A stretch of 64,000 nt of DNA, taken from contig NZ_CP108414.1 of NCBI RefSeq assembly GCF_035978755.1, forward strand, positions 62,001 to 126,000, given 5' to 3'. Below the pieces are notes generated by a model. The model did not search any database. It was not told the DNA's origin and saw only the letters and a list, made by a program, of their open reading frames with translations. Position numbers and translations under genes: made by a program. This DNA comes from Streptomyces sp. NBC_01298 (GTDB taxonomy: Bacteria > Actinomycetota > Actinomycetes > Streptomycetales > Streptomycetaceae). This document shows, piece after piece, positions 31,493-39,961 of the stretch. The first letter of the stretch is position 1. Every line of letters starts with the position of its first letter.

Positions 31493-33294
31493 TGACCCGC
31501 GGCCCGCAGTGGCTGCGGCACACAGTCCGGGTCCGGGCGGTGCCGGTGGACCGCGCCCTGGTGGCACGCGGCGCTGTCGGCATGCTGCTGCCGCTGGCTC
31601 TCGGCCAGGCGGCCGGGCGGCCCGACCTGGGAGCGGCGGCCGCTCTCGGCGCCTACGGTGCGGTCGCTGACGATTCATCCGCGCCGTGGCGCACCCGCGC
31701 CCTCACCCTGCTGCTCCCGCAGCTCGGCGGCGCGATCGGACTGGCCCTGGGCCGGCTCACCGGAGGCGAGGCGTGGGCGCAGATCCTGCTGGTCGCCCTC
31801 GTCGCCCTGGTCTCGGGGCTGATGTCGACGGTGGGCCGGATCAGCGACATGACCGCTCTGGTGCTGCTGCTGGCGACCGCCATGGGGCTCGGGCTGCCCA
31901 CCACCCCGCCGTGGTGGCAGGTACCCCTGCTGTTCCTTCTCGGCGGGATCCCGCTGATGCTGCTCTCCCTGGCCGACGCGCTGCGCCATCCCGGGCGAGC
32001 GGAACGGCGGGCCGTCGTGGGAGCGGTGCGGAGCGTCGCCGACCTTCTCGAGGCTACCGAGGGCACCTGGACCGAGCGCCGTCACAGGGTGACCGAGGCC
32101 ATGGACGCCGCCTACGACACCGTGATCGTCCGCCGCCTGTCCGCACCCCGGCCGGGCACCACCGCGGCCCGGTTGGCCGGCCGTCTGGAGTCTCTCGTCG
32201 AGGTCATCGCCGCGGCCCCGGCCATGAAGGCACCGGCCGAGTATCCGGACGTGGTGCGCCAGGTCGCCGCTGCCGTGGAGGCGGATGCCGGTGCGGCTTC
32301 GATCGCTCTTCCGCCCGTCCCGAAGGTACCGGCACTACGCGCCCTGCACGCCGCTGTCACCGCCCTTGCCCAGCCGGACCGGGAGGCGGCCGCCGGGCAG
32401 ACGTCCCTGCTCCCGTCGCGCCCCACGCTCAGGCGACGCCTGGGCGACGCGCTGGCCGCGCGCATCGGCGACCCGGTGGCCCGGCGCTACGCCCTGCGCC
32501 TGACGGCATGCCTGGCAACCGCCCAGGCGGTCGCCTCGTTCAGCGGCCTGCCGCACTCCGGCTGGCTGGTGCTTACCGTCGCCCTCGTGGTGCGGCCCGG
32601 TCTCGGCACGGTGCCGGCCCGGCTGGTGACCCGCGCCGTCGGGACCATCGCCGGAGTCCTGATCGGTCTCGCCGTCATCGCGCTCTGCCCCGCGGGATGG
32701 TGGCGCATCGCCGCCACCGTCGTCCTGACCGGCCTCCTCCAGGCGTACGCCCGCCGCAACTACGCCCTGCAGACCCTCTTCCTCACCCCGGTCATGCTGC
32801 TGCTCGCCGACCCGCTGGGCCAAGCAGGCTCCACCGTCCCCCAAGCACGCCTGCTCGACACCGTGATCGGCTGCGCCGTCGCCTTCGTCGTCGGATATCT
32901 GCTGTGGCCCGAGGACAGCCGCGCCAGAGTGGACCACCGGCTGGCGAACGCCCACGAGACCATCGCCGCCTACGCCGACGCGCTGGAACACGACCGTGAT
33001 GCCGGGACTCTCCACACCATGCGCCGCCGGATCCACGGCGACCTCGCCGCCGTCCGTAACGAACTGGTCCGTCTGCGCACCGACCCGCGCCACCACCACA
33101 CCCTCCGAGCGCGGCAGGACGAACTCGCGTACGCGGACGCCGCGATCACCCGCCTCACCAGCCTGGCCGCCACGAGTCACCACGGCACTCCGCCAGCGGC
33201 CCAGGAGATGACCCGGGACCTGTCCGCGGAGCTGCGCCGACGAGCCGAGCGGCTGCGGGAACACCGGCCCCGCCGGGTGCGCAGCCCGCGCTGA
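31492..33294 (+). CDS. FUSC-family membrane protein (aromatic-acid exporter-like)
   Basis: The 600-aa protein has two sets of membrane segments: residues ~28-170 (GAVGMLLPLALGQAAGRPDL, ALTLLLPQLGGAIGLALG) and ~330-480 (ASFSGLPHSGWLVLTVALVV, TRAVGTIAGVLIGLAVIALC, LLQAYARRNYALQTLFLTPV). It also has a central and a C-terminal cytoplasmic helical region (ERRAVVGAVRSVADLLE, RIHGDLAAVRNELVRLRTDP). This duplicate layout defines FUSC proteins; relatives export aromatic carboxylates. The ATG overlaps the stop of trpS by one base (TGATG), so they are one transcription unit. A role in removing an aromatic toxin or intermediate is inferred. Confidence 0.82.
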   Translation: MTRGPQWLRHTVRVRAVPVDRALVARGAVGMLLPLALGQAAGRPDLGAAAALGAYGAVADDSSAPWRTRALTLLLPQLGGAIGLALGRLTGGEAWAQILLVALVALVSGLMSTVGRISDMTALVLLLATAMGLGLPTTPPWWQVPLLFLLGGIPLMLLSLADALRHPGRAERRAVVGAVRSVADLLEATEGTWTERRHRVTEAMDAAYDTVIVRRLSAPRPGTTAARLAGRLESLVEVIAAAPAMKAPAEYPDVVRQVAAAVEADAGAASIALPPVPKVPALRALHAAVTALAQPDREAAAGQTSLLPSRPTLRRRLGDALAARIGDPVARRYALRLTACLATAQAVASFSGLPHSGWLVLTVALVVRPGLGTVPARLVTRAVGTIAGVLIGLAVIALCPAGWWRIAATVVLTGLLQAYARRNYALQTLFLTPVMLLLADPLGQAGSTVPQARLLDTVIGCAVAFVVGYLLWPEDSRARVDHRLANAHETIAAYADALEHDRDAGTLHTMRRRIHGDLAAVRNELVRLRTDPRHHHTLRARQDELAYADAAITRLTSLAATSHHGTPPAAQEMTRDLSAELRRRAERLREHRPRRVRSPR

Positions 33295-33440
33295 CCCACT
33301 TCGCACCAGTCAGGTCGGCTCAGTCCTCCAGTGGTGGCGGATCGCCGCGCGGCAGGCGCTGATCCAGGCTCTTGTCGTCGACGGCGTTGGGGCCAATGCA
33401 GGTATTCGGCGGCGTCTCAACCCGAGCCACCATGACCAAG

Positions 33441-33460
33441 ACCGTACATTTACGAACATG
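33441..33460 (+). promoter_or_regulatory. Palindromic element overlapping the start of the PPOX operon
   Basis: ACATTTACGAACATGT is a near palindrome (ACATnT..AnATGT) that ends in the start codon. A -10-like TACATT (33445-33450) lies 7 bp before the ATG and no ribosome site exists, so the mRNA may be leaderless and controlled by a repressor at this site. Confidence 0.35.
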
Positions 33461-34120
33461 TCGGCCACAGAGCGTACTACTGCGAATCGGTATCCCGAGC
33501 GGGTCACCTACGAACGGGACGCGGTCTACGCGATCCTCGACGAGGCCCTCGCCGTCCATGTCGGCTTCAACACCGACCTCGGCCCGGTGGTCATCCCCAC
33601 CCTGCACATGCGGGTGGGTGATCAGCTCCTTCTGCACGGCTCCGCGTTCGGCCGGTTCATCACCACCGCCGCGTCCGGCGCGCCACTGTGCGTGACCGCG
33701 ACCCTGATCGACGGCGTGATCCTGGGCCGGGCCTCCTCCCACCACTCGGCGGCCTACCGCTCCGCCATGATCTTCGGGACCGCCACGGCGATCGAGGACG
33801 AGCAGGAACGCGCCGACGCCCTCGCCGACGTCGTGGAGAGCGTCATCCCGGGCCGGCTGTCCGGGCCGCATGCCGCCCGCCGCCCCAACGTCGAGGAAGC
33901 CCGGTACACCGCCTGCCTGACCATGCCGATCACGGAATTCTCGATGAAGGTCCGCGAGGGCTTCGCCCGGGACGAACCCAAGGACGACCACATCGAATCC
34001 TGGGCGGGCTGGATTCCGCTGACCACCACCCCCGGCACCCCCGTCCCCGACACGATCACCGGCGACCGCTTCCCCGCCCCCCACTACGACCCGTCCATCC
34101 ACCGCTTCCGCCAGAACTGA
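33458..34120 (+). CDS. Pyridoxamine 5'-phosphate oxidase-like (split-barrel FMN-binding) protein
   Basis: The 220-aa product begins RYPERVTYERDAVYAILDEA, LAVHVGFNTDLGPVVIPTLH and MRVGDQLLLHGSAFGRF. It continues LCVTATLIDGVILGRASSHH with SAAYRSAMIFGTATAIED, the signature of the PPOX/flavin-nucleotide-binding split barrel (NimA-like group), where His and Ser contact the FMN phosphate. It is the first gene of a three-gene operon with RidA and a flavin reductase, so an FMN-dependent reduction or oxidation coupled to enamine/imine hydrolysis is plausible. The start at 33458 lacks a ribosome site and may be leaderless. Confidence 0.85.
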   Translation: MSATERTTANRYPERVTYERDAVYAILDEALAVHVGFNTDLGPVVIPTLHMRVGDQLLLHGSAFGRFITTAASGAPLCVTATLIDGVILGRASSHHSAAYRSAMIFGTATAIEDEQERADALADVVESVIPGRLSGPHAARRPNVEEARYTACLTMPITEFSMKVREGFARDEPKDDHIESWAGWIPLTTTPGTPVPDTITGDRFPAPHYDPSIHRFRQN

Positions 34121-34144
34121 CCACCCCCGGACGGAGAACCCCTG

Positions 34145-34606
34145 ATGAACACTCCCGAAGAACGACTGGCCGAAGCCGGTCACATCCTTCCGGCGATCGC
34201 GACGCCCGTGGCCGCCTACACCCCTGCCCTGCGCAACGGCCCCTACGTGTTCGTGTCCGGCCAGCTGCCCACGATCGACGACAAGCTGATCCACGTCGGC
34301 GAAGTCGGCGCCGAGGTCACCCCCGAGCAGGCCACGGAAGCCGCCCGGCAGTGCGCCCTGAACGCCCTGGCCGCCCTGAAGTCCGCCGTCGGGGACCTCT
34401 CCACCGTCAAGCAGGTCGTCAAGGTCGTCGGCTACGTGAACGGCGACCCCTCCTTCACCTCCCCGCCCGCGGTCATCAACGGGGCCAGCGAACTGTTCGC
34501 CACGGCGTTCACCGGAGCAGCCGGCATCCACGCGCGCAGCGCCGTCGGAGTCGCCATGCTCTCCCAGAACGCCCCCGTCGTCATCGACGTCCAATTCGAG
34601 GTCTGA
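34145..34606 (+). CDS. RidA-family (YjgF/YER057c/UK114) protein
   Basis: The 153-aa product has ERLAEAGHILPAIATPVAAY, NGPYVFVSGQLPTIDDKLIH and VKQVVKVVGYVNGDPSFTSP. It ends ARSAVGVAMLSQNAPVVIDV, with the Arg (HARSAVGV) that binds the substrate carboxylate in RidA enamine deaminases. It belongs to the longer subgroup (LPxIATPVAAYxPAxRxG) rather than canonical RidA of ~128 aa. It lies 24 bp after the PPOX gene and 7 bp before the flavin reductase, so it is certainly co-transcribed. It likely hydrolyses reactive imines produced in this pathway. Confidence 0.88.
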   Translation: MNTPEERLAEAGHILPAIATPVAAYTPALRNGPYVFVSGQLPTIDDKLIHVGEVGAEVTPEQATEAARQCALNALAALKSAVGDLSTVKQVVKVVGYVNGDPSFTSPPAVINGASELFATAFTGAAGIHARSAVGVAMLSQNAPVVIDVQFEV

Positions 34607-34613
34607 AGCCCAC

Positions 34614-35108
34614 ATGCCGAACGCACCGTCCGGCAGCCAGGACGCGCTGGGCGACTTCCGCGAAACGATGGCCCACCTCGTCTCCGGGGTGGCCGTCGTG
34701 ACCGTGAGCAGCCCACAGGGTGTACCCGGCGGGCTTCTCGTCTCCTCGATCACCTCGTACGGCACGGACCCCGCGACCGTCATGCTGGCGGTCAGCCGCA
34801 CCGCGCGGACCTACAGCCTGCTGCGAGAGGCCGAAGAGTTCGGAGTGCACCTCCTCGCATCCGACCAGACGGAACTCGCCGGCATCTTCGCCGGCCACCA
34901 GGACGACAAGTTCACCGGCATCGCCTGGGAATGGGACGGCACGGTACCCCGGGTCAGCGGCTCCATGGCCTACCTGCGGTGCCGGACCGTGATGTTCACA
35001 CCCTTCGCCGACCACGCGATCGCCGTCGGCCAGGTAGCCGGACTCAAGATCGAGGGCGGCGAGCCCCTCGTCTACTTCAAACGCCGCCTGGGCTGGCACC
35101 TGTCCTGA
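34614..35108 (+). CDS. Flavin reductase (HpaC-like)
   Basis: The 164-aa protein has DFRETMAHLVSGVAVVTVSS, GGLLVSSITSYGTDPATVML, SLLREAEEFGVHLLASDQTE and KFTGIAWEWDGTVPRV, closing HAIAVGQVAGLKIEGGEPLV and a tail YFKRRLGWHLS. This is the flavin-reductase-like split barrel that uses NAD(P)H to supply FMNH2 or FADH2. As last gene of the PPOX/RidA operon it would feed reduced flavin to a partner enzyme. The start is 7 bp after the RidA stop. Confidence 0.88.
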   Translation: MPNAPSGSQDALGDFRETMAHLVSGVAVVTVSSPQGVPGGLLVSSITSYGTDPATVMLAVSRTARTYSLLREAEEFGVHLLASDQTELAGIFAGHQDDKFTGIAWEWDGTVPRVSGSMAYLRCRTVMFTPFADHAIAVGQVAGLKIEGGEPLVYFKRRLGWHLS

Positions 35109-35757
35109 AACTGATGGAACCGAGGGCAGAATCGCGCAGGCGCCGTTCGGCGCAAGTACCCGTGTCTTAGCCGTCCATGACATGTGGGCGCGTCTCCGGG
35201 AACCGGATACCGGGGGGCCGCTGACGGATCCCCCGCCTCAGCATCAACCAGGGCCGGTCGGCCGAGAGCTGGACTGCCGGGCAGATGCCGGCGCCGGGGC
35301 TCCGATCTGACCGCCGCTCGCTGGGAACGGGGCCCTTGGGCAACTCGGCCCGTTCTGTCGGCTACTCGTGCGCGATCGCCGGACAGGACGGCGGTCCGGC
35401 GTTGAGGGCGTCCGTCGTGCTCGCCCTGCCCACCACGATGGAGTCCACCGCGCTCGCCTGCTCGGACGTTCTGATCGAGAACCCGCAGGCCTGAGCGGCG
35501 GCCATCCCGCCGACAACGGTGTCCTGCCCGACCTCGACTCGCTCGCGGACCTGGCGTCGCTCGCAGGAACGACGGCGGAACCAGGTCGCGGATGGCCGTC
35601 ACGATCACCGCCGCGCCGGCCATGGGCCGGGCGGAGCGCCATAGCCTGCCGCGGGAGGCACTGGTACACACGGCCCGCGAGTTCGGGTACGTCGACGCGG
35701 AGGTGGACCTGCTGTAGCTCGGCGGCCCGGCGACGGCCGTTCTGATCTGGGGCCGGG
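35109..35757. other. Gene-poor stretch; one 41-codon ORF
   Basis: I see no recognised gene. A small ORF at 35592-35717 (MAVTITAAPAMGRAERHSLP, REALVHTAREFGYVDAEVDL) has protein-like composition but lacks a ribosome site; it may be the tail of a decayed gene. Confidence 0.3.
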
Positions 35758-36684
35758 TCAGGAGCCGACCGGGGCAGGCGGCTTCAGGAGCGCGGCCGGA
35801 AGGTAGGCGGACCTGTTCTGCAGGTCCCAGCCATGAACCTGTACGGCGAGGGCGGCCAAGGCGATCGCGCCGAGGGGAAGCAGAGTTCCGGGCGCGGGAT
35901 TCTCACCGGCACCGGCGCGGTGCTGCGCCAGTCGTTCGTCCAACGCCCGCTCGAAGGCGCTCTGATCGTCGGCGAGCAGAACGCGCAGCAGGCGCTGGTC
36001 GGGACTGACCGCGTGGGCGGCGTCCCGGGCAAGTGCGGCGTCCAGTCGGTGGTCCGTCGAAGGCTTGGTCAGCGTCACCTGCGGCCAGTCGCGGGGCAGG
36101 TGGCCGCGGGCCGGGGTCAGGTAGCCGCACAGGGCGTCCATGTGCGCGAGGTCGGCCGGATCGGAGACGGAATCCCGGCCGGCGTGGGGCAGGTTGTTGC
36201 GCAGTGCGGGCGCGAAATCGTTGCGCAGGAGGAGACCGATCACCCGTTGCCAGTCCTGTATGAGACCGCTGGCGACGCAGATGTCGAAGGCGTCGATCCA
36301 GGTGCGGGCGGTGACCGTGTCAGTCGCGTCGTGCGTCTCGTCGTAGTCCAGTTCTTCGCTGGTCAGACGCGTCCTGGTCAGAGGCAGGGGGATCTCACAG
36401 TCGCCTCTGGGGCTGCATCCCAGATCCAGCACGCCCAGGCGGCACTCAGCAGCGGTGAGCAGGGCGAGGCGGGTGCGCTCGTCGTCGAGGTCGGGGTCCT
36501 GGGTGGTGCGCGCTGCGACGTGGTCGAGGAGCTCGTGTCCGAGTTCCTCGAGCATCACGCGCATCGGGTAGCCACGTTGATAGACGTCCTCAAAACGCTC
36601 CTGGACACGGTCCACCTTGTCACCAAGGGCCCGGTTCAGGCGCTGCTGGTTCACGGGATGACGTAGCGCGTGGTTGATCTCCAT
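35758..36684 (-). CDS. Imm49-family immunity protein
   Basis: The 308-aa soluble helical protein starts MEINHALRHPVNQQRLNRAL and contains DATDTVTARTWIDAFDICVA, QDWQRVIGLLLRNDFAPALR and AFERALDERLAQHR. It ends LLPLGAIALAALAVQVHGWD with RSAYLPAALLKPP, close to the ending of Imm49 immunity proteins (polymorphic-toxin partners) in Streptomyces. Start ATG 36684 is chosen over an upstream one at 36786, which lies in Arg-rich sequence. No toxin gene is adjacent, so it is an orphan or acts against toxins of other strains. Assignment is by recalled pattern. Confidence 0.6.
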   Translation of the reverse strand: MEINHALRHPVNQQRLNRALGDKVDRVQERFEDVYQRGYPMRVMLEELGHELLDHVAARTTQDPDLDDERTRLALLTAAECRLGVLDLGCSPRGDCEIPLPLTRTRLTSEELDYDETHDATDTVTARTWIDAFDICVASGLIQDWQRVIGLLLRNDFAPALRNNLPHAGRDSVSDPADLAHMDALCGYLTPARGHLPRDWPQVTLTKPSTDHRLDAALARDAAHAVSPDQRLLRVLLADDQSAFERALDERLAQHRAGAGENPAPGTLLPLGAIALAALAVQVHGWDLQNRSAYLPAALLKPPAPVGS

Positions 36685-36782
36685 CCGTGCATCCTGGCAG
36701 GCACCACCGACAGCGCCGCTCCCACGCTTTCCGTCCGGCGCCGGCCGACGGCGCGAGCAGCGAGGCATCGTGGGGTGCCGGA

Positions 36783-37115
36783 TCACCCCGTGGCGCTCCA
36801 GGGCTGCTCATCGTCGGACCGGACGGTGCGCTGATGTTCCGATCGGGCCGCTTCGAGCAGGCGGCGCCAGGAGGTGACCAGCGGCCGGCGCCGCAGGAGA
36901 GACCGCCGTTCCCGCTCGGTCATGCCGCCCCAGACGCCGTGCTCAATGCTGTTGTCGAGGGCGTGGGCGAGGCATTCGGTGCGCACCGGGCAGCCGGTGC
37001 AGATGGCCTTGGCCCTGTTCTGGGCCGCGCCTTCTACGAACAGCTCTTCCGGGTCGGCAGTACGACAAAGCGCCCGCTCGCTCCATGCGTCGTCACCACC
37101 CGCGACCACCCCCAT
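36783..37115 (-). CDS. WhiB-family iron-sulfur regulator
   Basis: The 110-aa product has the four cluster cysteines C17, C39, C42 and C48 (ALCRTADPEELFV and AICTGCPVRTECLAH) and the beta-turn GVWGG at residues 60-64 (SIEHGVWGGMTERERRSLLR), with a basic C-terminal tail. These Wbl proteins bind a [4Fe-4S] cluster and sigma-factor region 4. The ATG at 37115 gives the usual length. It is monocistronic here; the target is unknown, and accessory Wbl proteins often occur on plasmids and chromosome arms. Confidence 0.88.
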   Translation of the reverse strand: MGVVAGGDDAWSERALCRTADPEELFVEGAAQNRAKAICTGCPVRTECLAHALDNSIEHGVWGGMTERERRSLLRRRPLVTSWRRLLEAARSEHQRTVRSDDEQPWSATG

Positions 37116-37206
37116 GCCGTCCTCTCCCCGATCAGCCTGCCGCCACCGTGGGACGTTGGCAGTTCGGTGACGGTACGCCAATCGGGCGAGGCAGGGAACA
37201 TCGGAA

Positions 37207-37795
37207 TCAGGCAACAACTCCTACGGGTGAACGGGCGCTTGGCCGCCGATGGGTACGGCGGTACGGTCCGGGGCCTTCAGCAGCACCAGGCCGACGCCGG
37301 CCGGTGTCAGGCCCCGGTGCCGGCGCAGGCCGGTGTCGGAGGCGTGGTCCACCTCCAGGATCCAGGACTCGCCCAGCCGTGACTCGTGCCCGGTGACGAC
37401 CTGGGGGATGACGACCGTGCGCAGGAAGACCGAGGCGGCGCAGCAGGCCGCTGGAGAGCCAGGCTGCGGCGCGCCAGGTGGGGTCGTAGGAGATTGGCTG
37501 GTGTTCGTCGTCCCACTGCTTCTCGTGGTCGGTCCAGGTGCAGGCGTAGGCCGGCCGCGGGGGGCTGGACGTTTCGGATGCCGAGCGGGAACTCTTAGTA
37601 GTGGCGCTGGGGACTGAGGACCCAGTAGAGGACCTCGGACTCGAGGATGAGCTGCGCATGTTCGGCCGGAGCGGGGATGAGGGGCGCTTCGGGTGGCCGG
37701 GCGGCGACGACTTCGCTGGCGAGCTGGCGCGGCGCACCGGTGTACAGGGTGTACGTAGGGGCGCGGCTGCTGGTCTGGGAGGCCGACATCGGCAA
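37207..37795 (-). pseudogene. Unrecognised protein gene with several frame changes
   Basis: From the ATG at 37795 the strand reads MPMSASQTSSRAPTYTLYTG, PRQLASEVVAARPPEAPLIP and SEVLYWVLSPQRHY, then a stop. It resumes in another frame as YACTWTDHEKQWDDEHQPIS and YDPTWRAAAWLSSGLL, and again as FLRTVVIPQVVTGHESRLGE with SWILEVDHASDTGLRRHRGL. All parts have natural amino-acid composition, so I read it as one gene of ~190 codons with two or more indels. No family is recognised. Confidence 0.45.
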
Positions 37796-37830
37796 AGGCC
37801 CTTTCGCTCTGCTCCGTCGGCCCGCGGAGT

Positions 37831-38239
37831 GTGGAGGAAGGGGTGTCGCGTGCGTCGCGGAAGGAGCAGCAGACCAATGCCGCAGGGCTTCACCGCAGTC
37901 CCCGGAAGTGACATGCGTGGAGCGCCACGCCGCGCGGGCGGACTGGCTCGGTCGGCGCTGTCGCGGCCCATCATCACGGGAGCGTTCCGGCGCGGTGTCT
38001 TTACTGCCTACCGGTGGCGCGGATCGGCTCCTGGTGGAGCATGATGCGGATCTCGGAAAATGGCCAGGGCTACTAGTCTCCGCACTTGGTCCGGCATTTA
38101 ACGGAGCGGGGAGCTTCAGCGAGCGTCATGGGCGTGGTCGGTCAACGGAAGCGCGGCTGGAGTGCCCGTGCTGTGACTGCGAAGACCCAGGTTACGTTCG
38201 GCGCCGACGATACCTTCCGGCCCTTGGCCCGTCAGGCTA
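37831..38239. other. Stretch without a recognisable gene
   Basis: Nothing in either strand here has motifs or a plausible start with ribosome site. It lies between the broken gene at 37207-37795 and the terminator of the secreted protein. Confidence 0.35.
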
Positions 38240-38272
38240 TCGAGGCTGGTCTCCGACGGAGACCAGCCTCGA
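38240..38272. terminator. Perfect 16-bp inverted repeat, terminator of the secreted-protein gene
   Basis: TCGAGGCTGGTCTCCG and its exact complement flank a single A (the real loop takes a few paired bases). It lies 27 bp after the stop of the gene at 38299. Confidence 0.75.
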
Positions 38273-38298
38273 CTTGCCGCTCACGGCTGCCGTGTTGC

Positions 38299-39204
38299 CT
38301 ACCGCGGCATGCACATCACGTAGAGGTCCGCGCTGAACGTCTGGTTGTAGTAGTTCGGGGACTGGGCGGCCTGGACCCACCAACCGTCACGTGTGAGGCC
38401 CTCGCTCTTGAGGCCGGGCCGGCTCGCGAACAGGACGGTCTCAGGCCCGTTCGAGGAGGCCCCGCCGCCCACGACACGCTGCGTGTCCAAGCACGACAGG
38501 TACCCGCCGACCGGCATGGTCGAGGTGCGGGTGTAGCGCGTCACGGTGATGTCGGGGACGGGGTCGGCGCAGACCACATAGCCCACGATGCCGACAGTCG
38601 TGCGGTAGCTGGCCCGGCCGGCCACGACCCACTTGTTGCCCTGCCCGGTTCCGGCAGCGATCGGGTAGGACTTGCCGAGAGCGGAACTCTCGCCTTGCGC
38701 CTCGCCGCCACCGCCGAGTGCGGTCTTCCCCGCCGGGCAGGTAGCCGTGACCGGCTGATCGTTCGGGACCTGGCTCAGGGGCGTCTGCACGACCTCGTAC
38801 CCGCCAGGAAGTCCGACGCACACCGCCCAGACGGTGACGGTGACCGGGTCCTCGTAGAAGTTGCGGGCGTTGGCGACCCATCCGTAGGCCTTGTTACTCC
38901 CCAGCAGCTCGGGGAAGCTGCCGACCAGTGCCTTCGAATCGGCCGAGGAGACGGGGGTGGCCACTTCCGCGCCCCCGCTCATGGCCCAGGTGTAGTTCGG
39001 GCAGCCGACGGTGACCCGCTCGAAGTCGTTCACCGTCGCGGTCTTCTTCACGACCGAGTGCACGAGCAGCTGCTGCGGGGCCGGGGCGCTCAAGGCGGCA
39101 GCGGGCTGGGCCGTCCCCGCCACTGACGCGACCAGCCCGATCGCCGCGGCGAAGACGCCGAGCCGGGAGGCGAAGCGGGACAGGTGTTGCATCCGAAGGT
39201 TCAT
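38299..39204 (-). CDS. Secreted protein of unknown function with internal duplication
   Basis: The 301-aa product has a Sec signal (FASRLGVFAAAIGLVASVAG, cleavage near AAA-LSA). The mature part contains two similar halves, each with a VxCP or VxC start and GGGA/GGGG loop: ERVTVGCPNYTWAMSGGAEV and VTATCPAGKTALGGGGEAQG, with NPYNQ-like ends (PNYYNQTFSADLYVMCMPR). This pattern of Cys-Pro plus GGG loops with WVVAGRA or GWVANAR is common in Streptomyces extracellular proteins with no known function. A strong terminator follows. Nothing nearby is obviously co-transcribed. Confidence 0.75.
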   Translation of the reverse strand: MNLRMQHLSRFASRLGVFAAAIGLVASVAGTAQPAAALSAPAPQQLLVHSVVKKTATVNDFERVTVGCPNYTWAMSGGAEVATPVSSADSKALVGSFPELLGSNKAYGWVANARNFYEDPVTVTVWAVCVGLPGGYEVVQTPLSQVPNDQPVTATCPAGKTALGGGGEAQGESSALGKSYPIAAGTGQGNKWVVAGRASYRTTVGIVGYVVCADPVPDITVTRYTRTSTMPVGGYLSCLDTQRVVGGGASSNGPETVLFASRPGLKSEGLTRDGWWVQAAQSPNYYNQTFSADLYVMCMPR

Positions 39205-39468
39205 GGAACCTCGTTCTCTGAGGGGCGCGACTCAACGCATAGCGTGATCACCGTATGGCTCTGCGTGACGAAGGCGTGAATGCGCGTCGCTCGATCCCCT
39301 GATTTCCGGCCACCGACGAATCCGCCCCGCAGCCGGCCGCCGACCGCCCCACCATGTCGCGCCGCGTCCGCCACGGTCCTGCTGCTCCTGGCCGCCGCCC
39401 TCCCGGCCCGCCCTCCGGGAGGACGGCGGGAATTCGAAGACGGACAACCGCCACCGAGCTTTGGCCCG

Positions 39469-39920
39469 CCCGGGCCGACTGCGCACCGCCGCTTCACCGA
39501 GTGGAGCCGAGCCCGGGTGTGGGGCAAGTCGCACCGCCTGATCTTGGATGAGCTCGGCGCACGTGGCGGACTGGACCGGTCGCGGTGTGCTATCGACTCG
39601 GTCAACATGAGAGCCCTCAAAGGGGGGACCTGATGGGTCCGAATCCCGCAGATCGCGGCAAAAAGGGATTAAAGATCCACTTATGGCTCCGTTCCCGCAC
39701 CATCACACGGCGCATCGCGCGCCGGGGCATCGAATCCTCCCAGCGCCTGGGCCAGCACCGATGGACCGTAGAGCGCACCGCGGCATGGCTGTCTGGGTGC
39801 CGCCGCCTGCACCGTCGCTACGAGCGCAAGGCCGAACACTTCCTGGCATTCGCCGGCATCGCCGCCGCCCTGATCCACTACCGCAGACTGGCAGCCTGGC
39901 CGGCGGGACCACAGAGCTAG
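39469..39920 (+). mobile_element. IS5-family transposase remnant with internal deletion
   Basis: The strand reads TAHRRFTEWSRARVWGKSHR, LILDELGARGGLDRSRCAID and SVNMRALKGG. It then shifts frame to DLMGPNPADRGKKGLKIHL and is joined to TITRRIARRGIESSQRLGQH, RWTVERTAAWLSGCRRLHRR and YERKAEHFLAFAGIAAALIH. Relatives have about 60 more residues between KIHL and RRIARRG, including GDKGYDY...LRRWLR; that segment is missing here but a copy stands at 43861-43968 on the other strand. The catalytic Asp block is lost. Confidence 0.75.
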
Positions 39921-39961
39921 GGTGATCCCGCCGCAAAGACGGTCCATCAGCGAGGACCGCC

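Noticed and set aside
35833..36666. Plus-strand frame opposite the Imm49-like gene
   Set aside because: Composition is that of an antisense frame; the minus strand gives a helical protein with a natural start and end.
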